Below, piece by piece: positions 25,611 through 34,699 of a stretch of 64,000 nucleotides of DNA. The DNA lies in contig CASFGU010000048.1 of the NCBI GenBank assembly GCA_949294395.1, positions 25,318 through 89,317 of the forward strand, written 5' to 3'. Made by a program: the position numbers and the translations under genes. This DNA is from an uncultured bacterium (GTDB lineage Bacteria > Cyanobacteriota > Vampirovibrionia > Gastranaerophilales > Gastranaerophilaceae). How positions within the stretch are numbered: position 1 is the stretch's first letter; each line of letters begins with the position of its first letter. The notes under the pieces were generated by a model. That model was not told the origin of the DNA. It ran no database searches and saw only the letters and a program-made list of their open reading frames with translations.

Positions 25611-26770
25611 CCTTTAAGCGCTGCGGTTGTGTCAGGTGCTAAATTTTTTACAAAATCACCTATTGCAAACGCCTCAACAGTGCCTACTACAATTTTGAAA
25701 TCAAGCCCTGCGTTTTCTATTTCTTCCTCAAGCTCTTCTTTCATGTGCGCAAGAAGTCCCGGAATTATGATGTTCCGGTTTTTAACCCTGTTTGCAAAGT
25801 CAAATTTTTTCAATGTTTTTGCGACCATAACGGCGGTAAACTTTTCGGCTGACCATGCAGTCAAAACGCTCATTCCCTCTGCCGGAGTTACTATTAAGTA
25901 AGACGGAACCGGAAGGCTTTCCAGCTCGTTTGCGACAGCGTAGAAGGTCAGTGCAAAATTTGTTGTCATAAATATCAACGAATTTTCATCAGGGTTATTG
26001 AATTCATAAATTTTTGATTCTACCTGCAGAGGTTTCTGCGGGTCAGTAAAAATGTTCTGCCTGAGCGTCATAAGAGTTGAAATAAGCGCTTCGTCAAAGT
26101 TTTCAAACACAAGCATATTAGCATACTTGCACAGATAAAAAGAAGCCTTTGCACAGAGTGTATTTAAATCTTCTGTATGTTTAAAGTAAACGTAAACAGG
26201 TTCTGCAAATTTTTCATCTTTTTCAAGAATTGCTTTTTGGCGGATTGTGATTAATTCAGCGGAAGTTTTTGAAAATTTTTCATCAATAATTTCTTTCAGA
26301 GGAAGTTTTTTGAAGTCCTCGAAACTCATCGTACGCAGCTCTTTTACTGTCGGAAGCTCCTCAAAATTTTTGAAAATTACAAGGTCAATTTTCATTGTTT
26401 CACTGACGCGTGTGATTTCAAAATTTTCAATTCTTTTTAATTTTTCCTGCCAGTTGTTTTCTAATTTGTCAACGACAATTGCGATTGCGGTTTTGTTAAT
26501 GAAAGTTTTTTCGTGTCTGTATAAAACATTTTCTCCGCCGATTTTTAACCCTTGAATTTCTACCGTGTTCTGCGGCTGTTTGCAGCTGGATTCGTAGAGT
26601 GATTTAAGTTCCTCCGGCGCATAGGGGCAGCTTTCTATTTTTGCGTTCTGTTTAGCAAGTTTGAGGGCAAAAGCCATGCAGGTCGGGCATCCGCATTTTT
26701 TGCAGTTTGAATTTTCAGCCTTTTTGGCAGCCGGCAGGTATTTAAAAATCTGTAATCCTGAAAGTTCCAT
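25607..26770 (-). CDS. Corrinoid iron-sulfur protein large subunit (AcsC/CdhE-like)
   Basis: A 387-residue protein. The N-terminal 4Fe-4S domain has CKKCGCPTCMAFA (Cys23, Cys26, Cys31) and Cys48 in ESCPYAPEE, the exact layout of the CFeSP gamma subunit that reductively activates the corrinoid. The TIM-barrel and C-terminal corrinoid domain follow (LIFMTTNFALTFYAVANELE, PAEGMSVLTAWSAEKFTAVM, NIIIPGLLAHMKEELEEEIE), which match the AcsC/CdhE pattern. In the Wood-Ljungdahl pathway this subunit carries a methyl group from methyltetrahydrofolate to acetyl-CoA synthase. It abuts the delta-type subunit (shared A at 26770). No CODH or acetyl-CoA synthase gene is in the window, so the role may be another methyl transfer. 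Confidence 0.85.
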   Translation of the reverse strand: MELSGLQIFKYLPAAKKAENSNCKKCGCPTCMAFALKLAKQNAKIESCPYAPEELKSLYESSCKQPQNTVEIQGLKIGGENVLYRHEKTFINKTAIAIVVDKLENNWQEKLKRIENFEITRVSETMKIDLVIFKNFEELPTVKELRTMSFEDFKKLPLKEIIDEKFSKTSAELITIRQKAILEKDEKFAEPVYVYFKHTEDLNTLCAKASFYLCKYANMLVFENFDEALISTLMTLRQNIFTDPQKPLQVESKIYEFNNPDENSLIFMTTNFALTFYAVANELESLPVPSYLIVTPAEGMSVLTAWSAEKFTAVMVAKTLKKFDFANRVKNRNIIIPGLLAHMKEELEEEIENAGLDFKIVVGTVEAFAIGDFVKNLAPDTTAALKG

Positions 26771-27567
26771 TATTCAAACATCCCCTTTAAAATTTTCACA
26801 CTCTGCGGTTTATTCAGAACAATAACGTCGGCGCCGGCTGCGATTACAGCAGAAGCTGCAGTAAGTTCAAACATTTCCGCACGTTTAGAAAGTTCTCCCC
26901 AGCTTTTTCCAAAGGCGTCAGATTTTGCCTCTTTTGTTTTCAGGCTTTCTTCTGCGGCAAAGCTTATCATCGGCATATTAAGATATTCATCCCCGCCGAG
27001 TCCTTCGAGTTTAATTTTTTCCATTATGCTGTAGCCGTATTCCAGCCCGTAGCCGAGACCTCCTATATCTGTGTCGATAAGAATTTTATCCAAACTCTGT
27101 CCCAAATCTGCTGAGAGAATATTTATTTCTTTTGCAAGGTTAATGTCAATCGGGCTTCTTAAAGCAACGACGTGTCCGCCTTTTGCCGTAAGCGGAATAA
27201 TTTCTTTATAAGTATTTTCGTTTGCGTGTGCAACGATTGAGGGTCTGTCGAGAAGTTGTATGAGTTCCGGCAGAAGAATTTTATCTAAGCTGTCATTTCC
27301 GGAACCTCTTATCATAAGCGGTTTTTTGATTAGAGGAAGAAGTTCTGTTAATCTTTTTTTTGCCTCCGGAATTTCAGATTCGTTTTGAATATCAAATCTT
27401 AATCCGGAAATATCTTCTCCTGCGTCAGAGAAGTTTTTTGCAGCTATGAACTCTGCTATTTCAGGAGAAAAGGCTGAAAATTCAAGACACAAAACAGGTT
27501 TTGAATTTCCTATGTTTAATCCTTGAAAATTTATTGTTCTTATTTTATTAAGCGTTTTCTCTGTCAC
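26770..27567 (-). CDS. Corrinoid iron-sulfur protein small subunit (AcsD/CdhD-like)
   Basis: A 265-residue TIM-barrel protein like the delta (AcsD/CdhD) subunit. It has [20 protein letters not shown], then [20 protein letters not shown] and [20 protein letters not shown], a block typical of CdhD, with PMISFAAEE nearby. It pairs with the large subunit, whose start touches its stop. It overlaps the ftsH end by 20 nt (27548-27567), giving an apparent ftsH-cdhD-cdhE transcript. The protein is shorter than archaeal CdhD (about 430) and somewhat shorter than acetogen AcsD (about 310). Confidence 0.82.
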   Translation of the reverse strand: MTEKTLNKIRTINFQGLNIGNSKPVLCLEFSAFSPEIAEFIAAKNFSDAGEDISGLRFDIQNESEIPEAKKRLTELLPLIKKPLMIRGSGNDSLDKILLPELIQLLDRPSIVAHANENTYKEIIPLTAKGGHVVALRSPIDINLAKEINILSADLGQSLDKILIDTDIGGLGYGLEYGYSIMEKIKLEGLGGDEYLNMPMISFAAEESLKTKEAKSDAFGKSWGELSKRAEMFELTAASAVIAAGADVIVLNKPQSVKILKGMFE

Positions 27568-29437
27568 TTTTTACTTTTTCCATTAACTCAACAAACTCTT
27601 TTTCATCAAGGGTTTCTTTATCAAGAAGTTCTTTAGAAATATATTCAAGCATATCGCGGTTCTTGATGAGAAGTTCTTTTGCCATTTCGTATCTTTCGTC
27701 AACAATTTTCTTAACTTCTTTATCTATTTCTGCGGCAATTTCTTCCGAAAAGTCGCGTCTTACGCCGAAGTCACGGCCCATAAAGATGTGCTGTTCATCT
27801 TTACCGTAAGCCATATTGCCCATTTTTTCGCTCATACCGTATTTGGTTACCATATTGCGCGCCATTGAGGTAACTTTTTCGAGGTCATTGCTTGCACCTG
27901 TTGTAATGCTGTCTTTGCCGTAGACGATTTCTTCCGCAACCCGTCCGCCGAGTGTCATTGTTATCATATCCAGAAGCTGTGACTTTTTCATTGTAAGGTG
28001 GTCTTTTTCCGGAAGTGTCATTGTAATACCAAGTGCCATGCCGCGCGGAATTATTGAAACTTTATGGAGCGGATCTGTATTTTTCAATAATTTTGCAAGC
28101 AGTGCGTGACCAACTTCATGGTAAGCTGTATTTTCTTTTTCTTCGTCTGAAATAATTCTGCTTTTCTTTTCCGGTCCTGCCATAACTTTGTCGATTGCTT
28201 CTTCAAGGTTTTCCATTGTAATTGTTTTCTGGTCATGGCGTGCTGCAAGAAGCGCCGCTTCATTCAAGAGATTCTGCAAATCCGCGCCGGTAAAGCCCGG
28301 TGTTCTTTTGGCAAGAACTTTTAATTCAACTTCTTTATCAAGCGGCTTGTTTTTCGCATGAACATTAAGTATCTGTTCTCTGCCTAAAATATCCGGTTTG
28401 TTGATAACAATCTGTCTGTCAAAACGTCCCGGTCTTAAAAGGGCATTATCAAGAATGTCCGGTCTGTTGGTTGCAGCGATTACGATAATATTTGTGTTTT
28501 CGTCAAACCCGTCCATCTCAACAAGTAACTGGTTAAGGGTCTGCTCACGTTCATCGTGTCCGCCGCCCATACCGGCTCCGCGCTGGCGTCCGACTGCATC
28601 AATTTCGTCAATAAATATAATACACGGCTGATGTTTTTTAGCCTGATCAAACAAATCTCTAACCCTGCTCGCGCCGACACCGACAAACATTTCAACAAAA
28701 TCAGAACCGCTGATTGAGAAGAACGGAACACCGGCTTCTCCGGCAACGGCTTTTGCCATCAAAGTTTTACCTGTACCCGGTGCGCCAACGAGGAGAACCC
28801 CTTTTGGAATTTTGGCGCCGAGTTTAATATATTTGTCGCCGTTTTTAAGAAAGTCAACGATTTCTTCGAGTTCCTGTTTTTCTTCATCAATACCGGCAAC
28901 GTCTTTGAAGGTTGTTTTCACTTTACTGTCAAGAAGCATTTTTGCTTTGCTTTTGCCGAAGGACATTGCCTGAGAGCCGCCTGCCTGAATACTTTTTGCC
29001 ATAACAACAAGAAATATTATAAAAAGCAGAGGCAGAAGAAGTGTTCCTAAAAGTGCCATAAGCTGTGAGGATTCACTCGGCTTTTTCACTGAAATATCAA
29101 CGCCTGCTTCTTCCAGTTTTGACATAAGGTTGTTATCTTTCGGTGTTAAAACCTTATACTGAACCTGCGGATTTTTCTTTTCTATTCCGAAAGGGTTAGG
29201 CTCTGCAGGTTTTTGTTCGGTTTGTTTTGCCGCAGGCTGATTTTTAGGAATTGCTATCAAAAAGTCGTCAGCCTTTTCAACTTTTGAAAACTCACCGTTT
29301 TCAAGTTTTTGAATAAAATCAGAGTATGAAATTTCCGATGTGCTTGTTGTCGGCCCTGACATGAAAACCGATGATACAAATACCAGCACTACTATTGCCA
29401 GAACTATATACATACCCGCTGATTGATTTTTATTCAT
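27548..29437 (-). CDS. ftsH: ATP-dependent zinc metalloprotease FtsH
   Basis: A 629-residue membrane-anchored AAA protease that degrades misfolded or regulated membrane and cytoplasmic proteins. It has two membrane helices (about 8-27 and 123-146) around a periplasmic loop. The AAA domain carries Walker A GAPGTGKT, Walker [13 protein letters not shown], and the SRH region [20 protein letters not shown]. The zinc protease motif is HEVGH near residue 440, with the third ligand in a downstream GASNDLEK block. Length is standard. Upstream at 29481-29476 is a TATAAT on the minus strand. The two CFeSP genes follow with overlap. Confidence 0.97.
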   Translation of the reverse strand: MNKNQSAGMYIVLAIVVLVFVSSVFMSGPTTSTSEISYSDFIQKLENGEFSKVEKADDFLIAIPKNQPAAKQTEQKPAEPNPFGIEKKNPQVQYKVLTPKDNNLMSKLEEAGVDISVKKPSESSQLMALLGTLLLPLLFIIFLVVMAKSIQAGGSQAMSFGKSKAKMLLDSKVKTTFKDVAGIDEEKQELEEIVDFLKNGDKYIKLGAKIPKGVLLVGAPGTGKTLMAKAVAGEAGVPFFSISGSDFVEMFVGVGASRVRDLFDQAKKHQPCIIFIDEIDAVGRQRGAGMGGGHDEREQTLNQLLVEMDGFDENTNIIVIAATNRPDILDNALLRPGRFDRQIVINKPDILGREQILNVHAKNKPLDKEVELKVLAKRTPGFTGADLQNLLNEAALLAARHDQKTITMENLEEAIDKVMAGPEKKSRIISDEEKENTAYHEVGHALLAKLLKNTDPLHKVSIIPRGMALGITMTLPEKDHLTMKKSQLLDMITMTLGGRVAEEIVYGKDSITTGASNDLEKVTSMARNMVTKYGMSEKMGNMAYGKDEQHIFMGRDFGVRRDFSEEIAAEIDKEVKKIVDERYEMAKELLIKNRDMLEYISKELLDKETLDEKEFVELMEKVKSDRENA

Positions 29438-29610
29438 TTAAGTTAACCCTCTCTTTTTTTAATAATCTCTTTATTATTATACCTGAAAAAAGATAAAATG
29501 GAATAGGACATAATTCCACTTGCGAAAAGTCATACTAAAAGACCCCTGTCTGAACAAAGACGTACAAAAGCAGCGCTCAGGCTGGCCGAAATTAAAATAA
29601 TATTAAAATT

Positions 29611-29639
29611 TTGAAACGGCGGTAATTTTGTAATATAAT
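29611..29639 (+). promoter_or_regulatory. Promoter of lpxA
   Basis: TTGAAA at 29611-29616, a 17-nt spacer and TATAAT at 29634-29639. The predicted leader is about 27 nt and contains GAGAGGT before the ATG at 29673. The rest of 29438-29610 holds the divergent ftsH start region and no gene. Confidence 0.75.
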
Positions 29640-29672
29640 TAATCTATTAATAACAGAAAAGAGAGGTAATTT

Positions 29673-30482
29673 ATGATAGACAAAACAGCCGTAGTCCATC
29701 CGTCGGCACAAATTGCGGATGATGCAATCATCGGGCCTTACGTAATTATAGGCGAAAATGTAAAAATCGGAAGCAAAACAAGAGTTATTGCGAATGCTTA
29801 TATTGAGCACGCTGAAATCGGCGAAAGATGTACAATTTCTCCGTTTGCAACCATAGGTTCCGAGCCGCAGGATCTGGGCTACAAAGGCGAACCGACAAAA
29901 GTTGTAATAGGTGATGACACAATTATTAAAGAAAACGTTACTATTCACCGCGGTGCAGCCTGCGGAGATTTTACAACAAGAATAGGAAACAAATGTCTGC
30001 TTATGGTAGGTTCTCATGTTGCACATAACTGTGTTCTTGCCGATCAGGTTATCTTAGCAAACCTCGTCACCTTAGGAGGTCACGTTCATGTCGGTTTCGG
30101 CGCTTTTGTCGGCGGAATGAGCGTATTCCATCAGAATATCAGAATCGGCGATATGGCTATTATAAGCGGGTTTTCAGCTTCACGTCAGGATATTCTTCCC
30201 TATTCTAAAGGCGAAGGCAGACCTCCTGTTCCGCGCGGCTTGAACGTAATTGCCATGAAACGCAGAGGCGTTCCGCAGGAAATCAGAACTGCTACAAATG
30301 AAGCTTTCAAATTATTAATTTCTGAAGAATACAATACAACACAGGCAATTGAAAAAATTAAAGCTGAAATTCCGATGAACGAATACATTGAAAAAATGAT
30401 TGAGTTTATCAAAACTTCAAAGCGCGGAGTTCTTCTCAAAACCCACAAGTCAGGGCACGAATCGCTCGAAAGCGAAGAATAG
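29673..30482 (+). CDS. lpxA: UDP-N-acetylglucosamine acyltransferase
   Basis: A 269-residue LpxA, first enzyme of lipid A synthesis, moving a hydroxyacyl chain from ACP to UDP-GlcNAc. Left-handed beta-helix hexapeptide repeats run through residues 1-190 (for example IADDAIIGPYVIIGENVKIG). The active-site region MVGSHVAHNC contains the catalytic His, followed by GGHVHVGFGAFVGG. The C-terminal helical domain is present. This is direct evidence for lipopolysaccharide. It is monocistronic here; lpxB, lpxD and fabZ are not adjacent. Copy B of the structured element follows at 30532. Confidence 0.95.
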   Translation: MIDKTAVVHPSAQIADDAIIGPYVIIGENVKIGSKTRVIANAYIEHAEIGERCTISPFATIGSEPQDLGYKGEPTKVVIGDDTIIKENVTIHRGAACGDFTTRIGNKCLLMVGSHVAHNCVLADQVILANLVTLGGHVHVGFGAFVGGMSVFHQNIRIGDMAIISGFSASRQDILPYSKGEGRPPVPRGLNVIAMKRRGVPQEIRTATNEAFKLLISEEYNTTQAIEKIKAEIPMNEYIEKMIEFIKTSKRGVLLKTHKSGHESLESEE

Positions 30483-30531
30483 GAACGACTCTTTTACTGT
30501 AGAAATTTGTTTAAAAAATGATTGCAGCGAT

Positions 30532-30705
30532 TATGAGCGTAATAAGTAGAAAGTTACCTCAACGAAATAAGCAGCCGTTGTTCTGCGAAACATTTTCAGG
30601 GCAAGTGCTGTCTGAGCGTCAGCGAGTTCACTTGCCTTAAGTTGAGCAGATTACAAGCGGCTAGCGCATGCAGTTAAGGTCAACTTTCTACTTGTTACGC
30701 TCATA
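30532..30705 (-). repeat. Structured element, copy B (full)
   Basis: A 174-nt element read on the minus strand. The outer arms 30532-30555 and 30682-30705 pair over 24 bp with a single mismatch. Their sequence is unrelated to the arms of copy A. The helix continues with ACCTTAAC / GTTGAGGT. The inner stems are GCAAGTG / CACTTGC and AGCCG / CGGCT. Blocks shared with copy A include GTGAACTCG, CTCAGACAGCAC, ATGTTTCGC and CGGCTG. It lies between lpxA and the M29 aminopeptidase, both on the plus strand. Confidence 0.75.
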
Positions 30706-30742
30706 AATTGTCTTACATATTAAACTTAAGAGAGGAGCAAAT

Positions 30743-31861
30743 ATGAAAACAATCTGGGATAAATACGCAGAAGTTCTTGTTGACTATTCTGTTGATGTTC
30801 AAAAAGGCGACCTTGTACAAATCAGAGGAACAAGCGTTTATACAAAAGATTTGGTAAAAGCTGTTTATAAAAGAGTTCTTGAACGCGGCGGGCATCCGCT
30901 GGTCAGAACTTCAATAGAAGATTTGTCCGATACCTTTATTAAGCTTGCAAGCGACGAGCAGCTGGATTACGTTGACCCGATTACAAAACTTGAATACGAA
31001 AAAGTAGACAAATTCATCTCAATCGGCGGCCCTATGAATACAAAAACAATGGCGCACGCTGATATGCAGAAACTTGCCCGCCGCGGAAAAGCAACAAAAG
31101 CTTTATCCGAACTTTTGATGAAACGTTCGGCAGAAGGCAGCGCAAAATGGGTTATTGCAGACGTTCCGACCCACGCTCTTGCGCAGGAAGCAAAAATGTC
31201 TTTTGATGAGTATTCCGAATTTCTTTTCAAATCCTGCTATCTGGATTTGGACGACCCTGTTGCAAAATTAAAAGAACTTGATGAAAAACAAACAAAGTGG
31301 GCAAATTATTTGAACAACGTGAAAAAACTTCACATAGTCGGCGAAAAAACAGATATAACCTTTGGCGTTGAAGGCAGAAAATGGATTAGCTGTTCGGGAT
31401 TAAACAACTATCCTGACGGAGAAGTTTTCACATCCCCTGTGGAAGATGATATTAACGGTGAAATCTATTTTGACTTTCCGCAAATCTACCGCGGAAATGA
31501 AGCGCAGGGAGTTCTCCTCACAATTGAAAACGGAAAAATTGTAAAAGCAACTGCTGAAAAAGGGGAAGAATTTTTAAACGCAATGCTTGATATGGATGAA
31601 GGTTCCAGATACATAGGCGAGATTGCAATCGGTACAAATGATGAAATTCAGGAGATTACAGGAAACATTCTCTTTGACGAAAAAATCGGCGGAGCAATCC
31701 ACATGGCAGCAGGCGCCTCTTATCCTGAAACCGGCGGAAAAAACATATCAGGACTCCACTGGGATTTAATAAAGAATATGAAGCCGGCCGGAAAATCAGA
31801 GGGCGGCAAAATTTACGCTGATGGGGTGCTGATTTACGAAAACGGAAAGATGATTATATAA
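30743..31861 (+). CDS. M29-family (thermophilic) aminopeptidase
   Basis: A 372-residue metallo-aminopeptidase related to aminopeptidase T/AmpS, which remove N-terminal residues from peptides in the cytoplasm with two metal ions. Characteristic stretches are LNNYPDGEVFTSPVEDDING (first metal Glu), GEIAIGTNDEIQEITGN, then GAIHMAAGASYPETGGKN and SGLHWDLIKNM, which supply the Glu, His and His-x-Asp ligands. Length is slightly short of the usual 400-410, lost mainly at the N-terminus. AGAGGAG precedes the ATG. The stop codon lies inside the first arm of the bidirectional terminator. Confidence 0.9.
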   Translation: MKTIWDKYAEVLVDYSVDVQKGDLVQIRGTSVYTKDLVKAVYKRVLERGGHPLVRTSIEDLSDTFIKLASDEQLDYVDPITKLEYEKVDKFISIGGPMNTKTMAHADMQKLARRGKATKALSELLMKRSAEGSAKWVIADVPTHALAQEAKMSFDEYSEFLFKSCYLDLDDPVAKLKELDEKQTKWANYLNNVKKLHIVGEKTDITFGVEGRKWISCSGLNNYPDGEVFTSPVEDDINGEIYFDFPQIYRGNEAQGVLLTIENGKIVKATAEKGEEFLNAMLDMDEGSRYIGEIAIGTNDEIQEITGNILFDEKIGGAIHMAAGASYPETGGKNISGLHWDLIKNMKPAGKSEGGKIYADGVLIYENGKMII

Positions 31862-31889
31862 AAAGCGGGATTTATAAATCCCGCTTTTT
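31860..31889. terminator. Bidirectional intrinsic terminator
   Basis: Perfect 15-bp palindrome, AAAAAGCGGGATTTA and its complement, with no separate loop base and T-runs on both sides. It overlaps the stop codons of both the plus-strand aminopeptidase and the minus-strand prepilin, so one hairpin serves two convergent genes. Confidence 0.9.
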
Positions 31890-32599
31890 TAGTAATCAAT
31901 TTTACCTTCTGCAAGCACCTTTGCCGTACAGGTAGTTCCGCTGAATTGTGTAGTGCTTTGTGGATTACAGTAATCATTACTGTAAGTTCCTGCCGGAATA
32001 AGTCCTTTATTAGTCAGTACAAACGCAAAAATGTCGCGTCCTACAGTATTAGGTCTTTTGTCACCGTTTGCATCTACCCAGAAAACATAAGCTGATTTGT
32101 TATAATTTACACCAAACATGTTAGTCACATAACTGGAACCGTGATCATCAATAGATATATTAGTACCGTCTACAAGTTTAAATATAAAAATCCCATTTCC
32201 TATTCCTGTTGAATCTCGTCCCACATTTGCGCCTCCGAGATTTTTGGTAATACCCTTATGCCAGCAGCCTGCGGTATCTTCGCATTCCTTCAAAACTTTT
32301 AATTCTGGCTTTATGCTATTGTATACATTTTTCATATTAGCAGGAGTACCTCCTTCTTCAGGATTTGCGTCAGAAATATCAATGTTCCATGTTTCAAAAA
32401 ACCCGAGTTTAACCTGTGATTTGACTAATGCCTGCGCGAGTATGGAGTAATTTTTCTTTAAACTTGCAATAATTGCGGCATCATTTTGCTTTTGTATAAG
32501 CGCCGGTAGCATCATTGCTGCAACAACCCCGATAATCCCGAGTGTTATCAGAACCTCGGCCAGTGTAAACCCTTTTCTATCTTGTGTAAAGTATTTCAT
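31889..32599 (-). CDS. Type IV/II prepilin-like protein (module 2 target)
   Basis: A 236-residue protein starting MKYFTQDRKGFTLAEVLITL. The prepilin peptidase site is between Gly10 and Phe11, the conserved Glu5 of the mature protein is present (FTLAE), and the hydrophobic helix continues GIIGVVAAMMLPALI. The C-terminal domain has several cysteines and a DGTNISIDDHGSSYVTNMFG segment common in Gastranaerophilales pseudopilins. I chose ATG 32599 because GGAGG lies 6 nt upstream; an upstream in-frame start would add 20 non-family residues. The promoter is near consensus. It diverges from the XRE gene at 32698. It is probably a minor pilin or secretion pseudopilin. Confidence 0.88.
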   Translation of the reverse strand: MKYFTQDRKGFTLAEVLITLGIIGVVAAMMLPALIQKQNDAAIIASLKKNYSILAQALVKSQVKLGFFETWNIDISDANPEEGGTPANMKNVYNSIKPELKVLKECEDTAGCWHKGITKNLGGANVGRDSTGIGNGIFIFKLVDGTNISIDDHGSSYVTNMFGVNYNKSAYVFWVDANGDKRPNTVGRDIFAFVLTNKGLIPAGTYSNDYCNPQSTTQFSGTTCTAKVLAEGKIDY

Positions 32600-32630
32600 T
32601 TTGATACCTCCGAAATTAGCTCGTAGCCGC

Positions 32631-32640
32631 ATGTTAACAT
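32631..32640. promoter_or_regulatory. Candidate operator, module 2
   Basis: Perfect 10-bp palindrome ATGTTAACAT that covers the prepilin -10 box, in the shared intergenic region with the divergent XRE regulator. Confidence 0.4.
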
Positions 32641-32659
32641 GACTTAATACGACTGTCAA
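32631..32659 (-). promoter_or_regulatory. Promoter of the module 2 prepilin
   Basis: On the minus strand, TTGACA (32659-32654), a 17-nt spacer and TAACAT (32636-32631). The leader is about 25 nt with GGAGG. Confidence 0.75.
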
Positions 32660-32697
32660 TCGTGGAATTATATCAATATACCTAAGAAAATATTTTT

Positions 32698-32913
32698 ATG
32701 AATAAAAATAAAAATGTGAAAAAGCGGTTCGGCAGGAATTTGAGAAAAATCCGCAGAGCAAAGGGGCTGTCGCAGGAAGAATTGTCGCTGGAACTTGATC
32801 TGGACGGCTCATATATAGGCAAGGTCGAAAATGCAAAACTGAATATTACTATAGATAAAATTATCAGTATTGCTGATTATTTGGGAATTGAGGTTATAGA
32901 ACTTTTTAAATAA
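32698..32913 (+). CDS. XRE-family HTH regulator (module 2)
   Basis: A 71-residue single-domain Cro/C1-type regulator: FGRNLRKIRRAKGLSQEELS, then LDLDGSYIGKVENAKLNIT and IDKIISIADYLGIEVIELFK, covering helices 1 to 5 with an intact recognition helix. There is no SD before ATG 32698. A possible CTGTCA..TATACC promoter (32653-32682) would place transcription within about 10 nt of the ATG. It diverges from the prepilin gene, whose -10 is overlapped by a palindrome, so it probably controls pilin expression. It ends 3 nt before the convergent mutL stop. Confidence 0.85.
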   Translation: MNKNKNVKKRFGRNLRKIRRAKGLSQEELSLELDLDGSYIGKVENAKLNITIDKIISIADYLGIEVIELFK

Positions 32914-32916
32914 AAA

Positions 32917-34686
32917 TCAGGCGTTTCTCTGGAAGAAACCTGCGATTTCTTTGTGCGGGAAAAATTTTACAATAGGGCGTCCGTGAGGGCAGGTGTAAGG
33001 CATCTTTGTTGTACGCCATTTTTTCACAATCTCCTGCATCTGCCATGTGGAAAGTTTTTGTCCGGCTTTGACAGAAGCTTTGCAGGAGGTTGTTATAAGA
33101 ATTTTTTCCTCAAGCCCGTCAATGTCGCTTTCTATGTTTGCTAAAATATCGGACAGAATTTCTTTCGGATTGACTTTTGCAATCATCTGCGGCACTTTCC
33201 GGAAGATTAATTCAGTATCAGATGTAAATTCAATCCCGAAGCCGAAACGTTCAAACTTGTCCAGATTTTCTTTGATAAGTTCCGCCTCGGTCGCAGAAAC
33301 TGTCAGTACATCTGATACAAAAAGCAACTGCGATACAACATTTTTTTCTGATTTAAGTTTTTCGTAAATATAGCGTTCTTCTGCTATGTGCTGGTCAATT
33401 ATTTCTAATCCGTCCTCTTTTTCAACAAGTATGTAAGTATTTTTATACTGGCCTATAATATTTTCTTCCGGCTCGGGTTCTTTTTCTACAGGTTTAAAAA
33501 TCTGCTTCTGGTCTGTTTCCGGCGTAACCTGCGGAATATTTTTCTGAACTTTTTCAAAAGTTTCTTCTTCCATTGAAATTTCGTCGTCTGGTTTGTTATA
33601 AAAAATATCAAGCGAATTTTGTTTTGAATGAAGTTCTACAACCTTTTCTTCAGCCGGCCGTGGGGCGGGTTTTATACTGTAAGTCTTTTGGGGTTCAGCG
33701 AAGTTTGACAATCCTCCGTGTATGCCTGACATTATGAAATTAAATATCTGGTTAGTGTTTTTGTAGCGAACTTCTTTTTTTGTCGGGTGAACATTCACAT
33801 CCACATCTGCAGCAGGAATTTCAAGATTCAGTACAACAAACGGATATTTGCCGTTTGCCATAAGATTTTTGTATGCTGTATCAATTGCCTTCATAAAGAC
33901 AGGACATTTTACTGTTCTTGAATTTATGTAAATGTGGTAATCTTTTTTGCTGGAACGTGTAAAGTCCGGAGTGCTTACGTAACCGGAAATCTTTAAATCC
34001 GCAAGCTCATCGGTTTTCATGACCTCTTTCAGGTTATCCGTAATACTGTTTGAAAAAAGTTCCTTTAGTGCATGTTTAAGTTCATTATTGCCGGAAGTTT
34101 TCAGAACTGTTTTTCCGTTTTTCTTTAATTCAAAGGAAACCTTCGGATGAGAAATTGCTATAGCCTGAACAAGTTCCTGTATGTATGAAAATTCCGTGTT
34201 GGGATTTTTCAAGAATTTCAGACGGGCAGGAATATTGTAAAATAAATCTCTGACTTCCATTATTGTTCCGACCGCGCATCCTGTTTCAACTTTTTTTACT
34301 TCGGAGTTTTCGCATTTTACTTTTGTTCCTGTTTCAAAATCTTTTGTCCTTGTTGTACAGGTTACTTTTGCAATGGAAATAATGCTGGCGAGTGCTTCTC
34401 CTCGAAACCCAAGCGTGTCTATCGCGAACAGATCCTCATCAGTTGAAATTTTGCTTGTAGCATGTTTTGAAAAAGCAAGCATAATATCATCCGGATGAAT
34501 TCCCGAGCCGTTATCCGCAACTCTTATATCCCTGCATTCGTTTGAAATTTCAACGCTTATTTTAGAAGCGCCTGCGTCAACTGAGTTTTCCACAAGTTCT
34601 TTTACAACGGATGCAGGACGCTCTATTACTTCTCCTGCCGCAATCTGGTTTATTAAATGTTTTGATAACTGTTTTATCCTCGCCAT
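32917..34686 (-). CDS. mutL: DNA mismatch repair endonuclease MutL
   Basis: A 589-residue MutL with an N-terminal GHKL ATPase: IAAGEVIERPASVVKELVEN (motif I), DNGSGI (motif II), ATSKI, and LGFRGEALASI (motif III). A Pro/Glu-rich linker spans about 320-405. The C-terminal dimerisation domain has the endonuclease motif in the form DQHIAEERYIYE (residues about 428-439; Ile replaces the usual Ala) and CPHGRP near the end, so this is the nicking type found in bacteria without MutH. It sits 13 nt downstream of the PiT-like permease gene. mutS is not in the window. Confidence 0.96.
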   Translation of the reverse strand: MARIKQLSKHLINQIAAGEVIERPASVVKELVENSVDAGASKISVEISNECRDIRVADNGSGIHPDDIMLAFSKHATSKISTDEDLFAIDTLGFRGEALASIISIAKVTCTTRTKDFETGTKVKCENSEVKKVETGCAVGTIMEVRDLFYNIPARLKFLKNPNTEFSYIQELVQAIAISHPKVSFELKKNGKTVLKTSGNNELKHALKELFSNSITDNLKEVMKTDELADLKISGYVSTPDFTRSSKKDYHIYINSRTVKCPVFMKAIDTAYKNLMANGKYPFVVLNLEIPAADVDVNVHPTKKEVRYKNTNQIFNFIMSGIHGGLSNFAEPQKTYSIKPAPRPAEEKVVELHSKQNSLDIFYNKPDDEISMEEETFEKVQKNIPQVTPETDQKQIFKPVEKEPEPEENIIGQYKNTYILVEKEDGLEIIDQHIAEERYIYEKLKSEKNVVSQLLFVSDVLTVSATEAELIKENLDKFERFGFGIEFTSDTELIFRKVPQMIAKVNPKEILSDILANIESDIDGLEEKILITTSCKASVKAGQKLSTWQMQEIVKKWRTTKMPYTCPHGRPIVKFFPHKEIAGFFQRNA

Positions 34687-34699
34687 ACAAGCCTCTCAA

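Noticed and set aside
19877..30705. Retron msr-msd RNA for the structured element
   Set aside because: The paired outer arms are reminiscent of a1/a2, but no reverse transcriptase gene exists in the window and copies are dispersed without partner genes.
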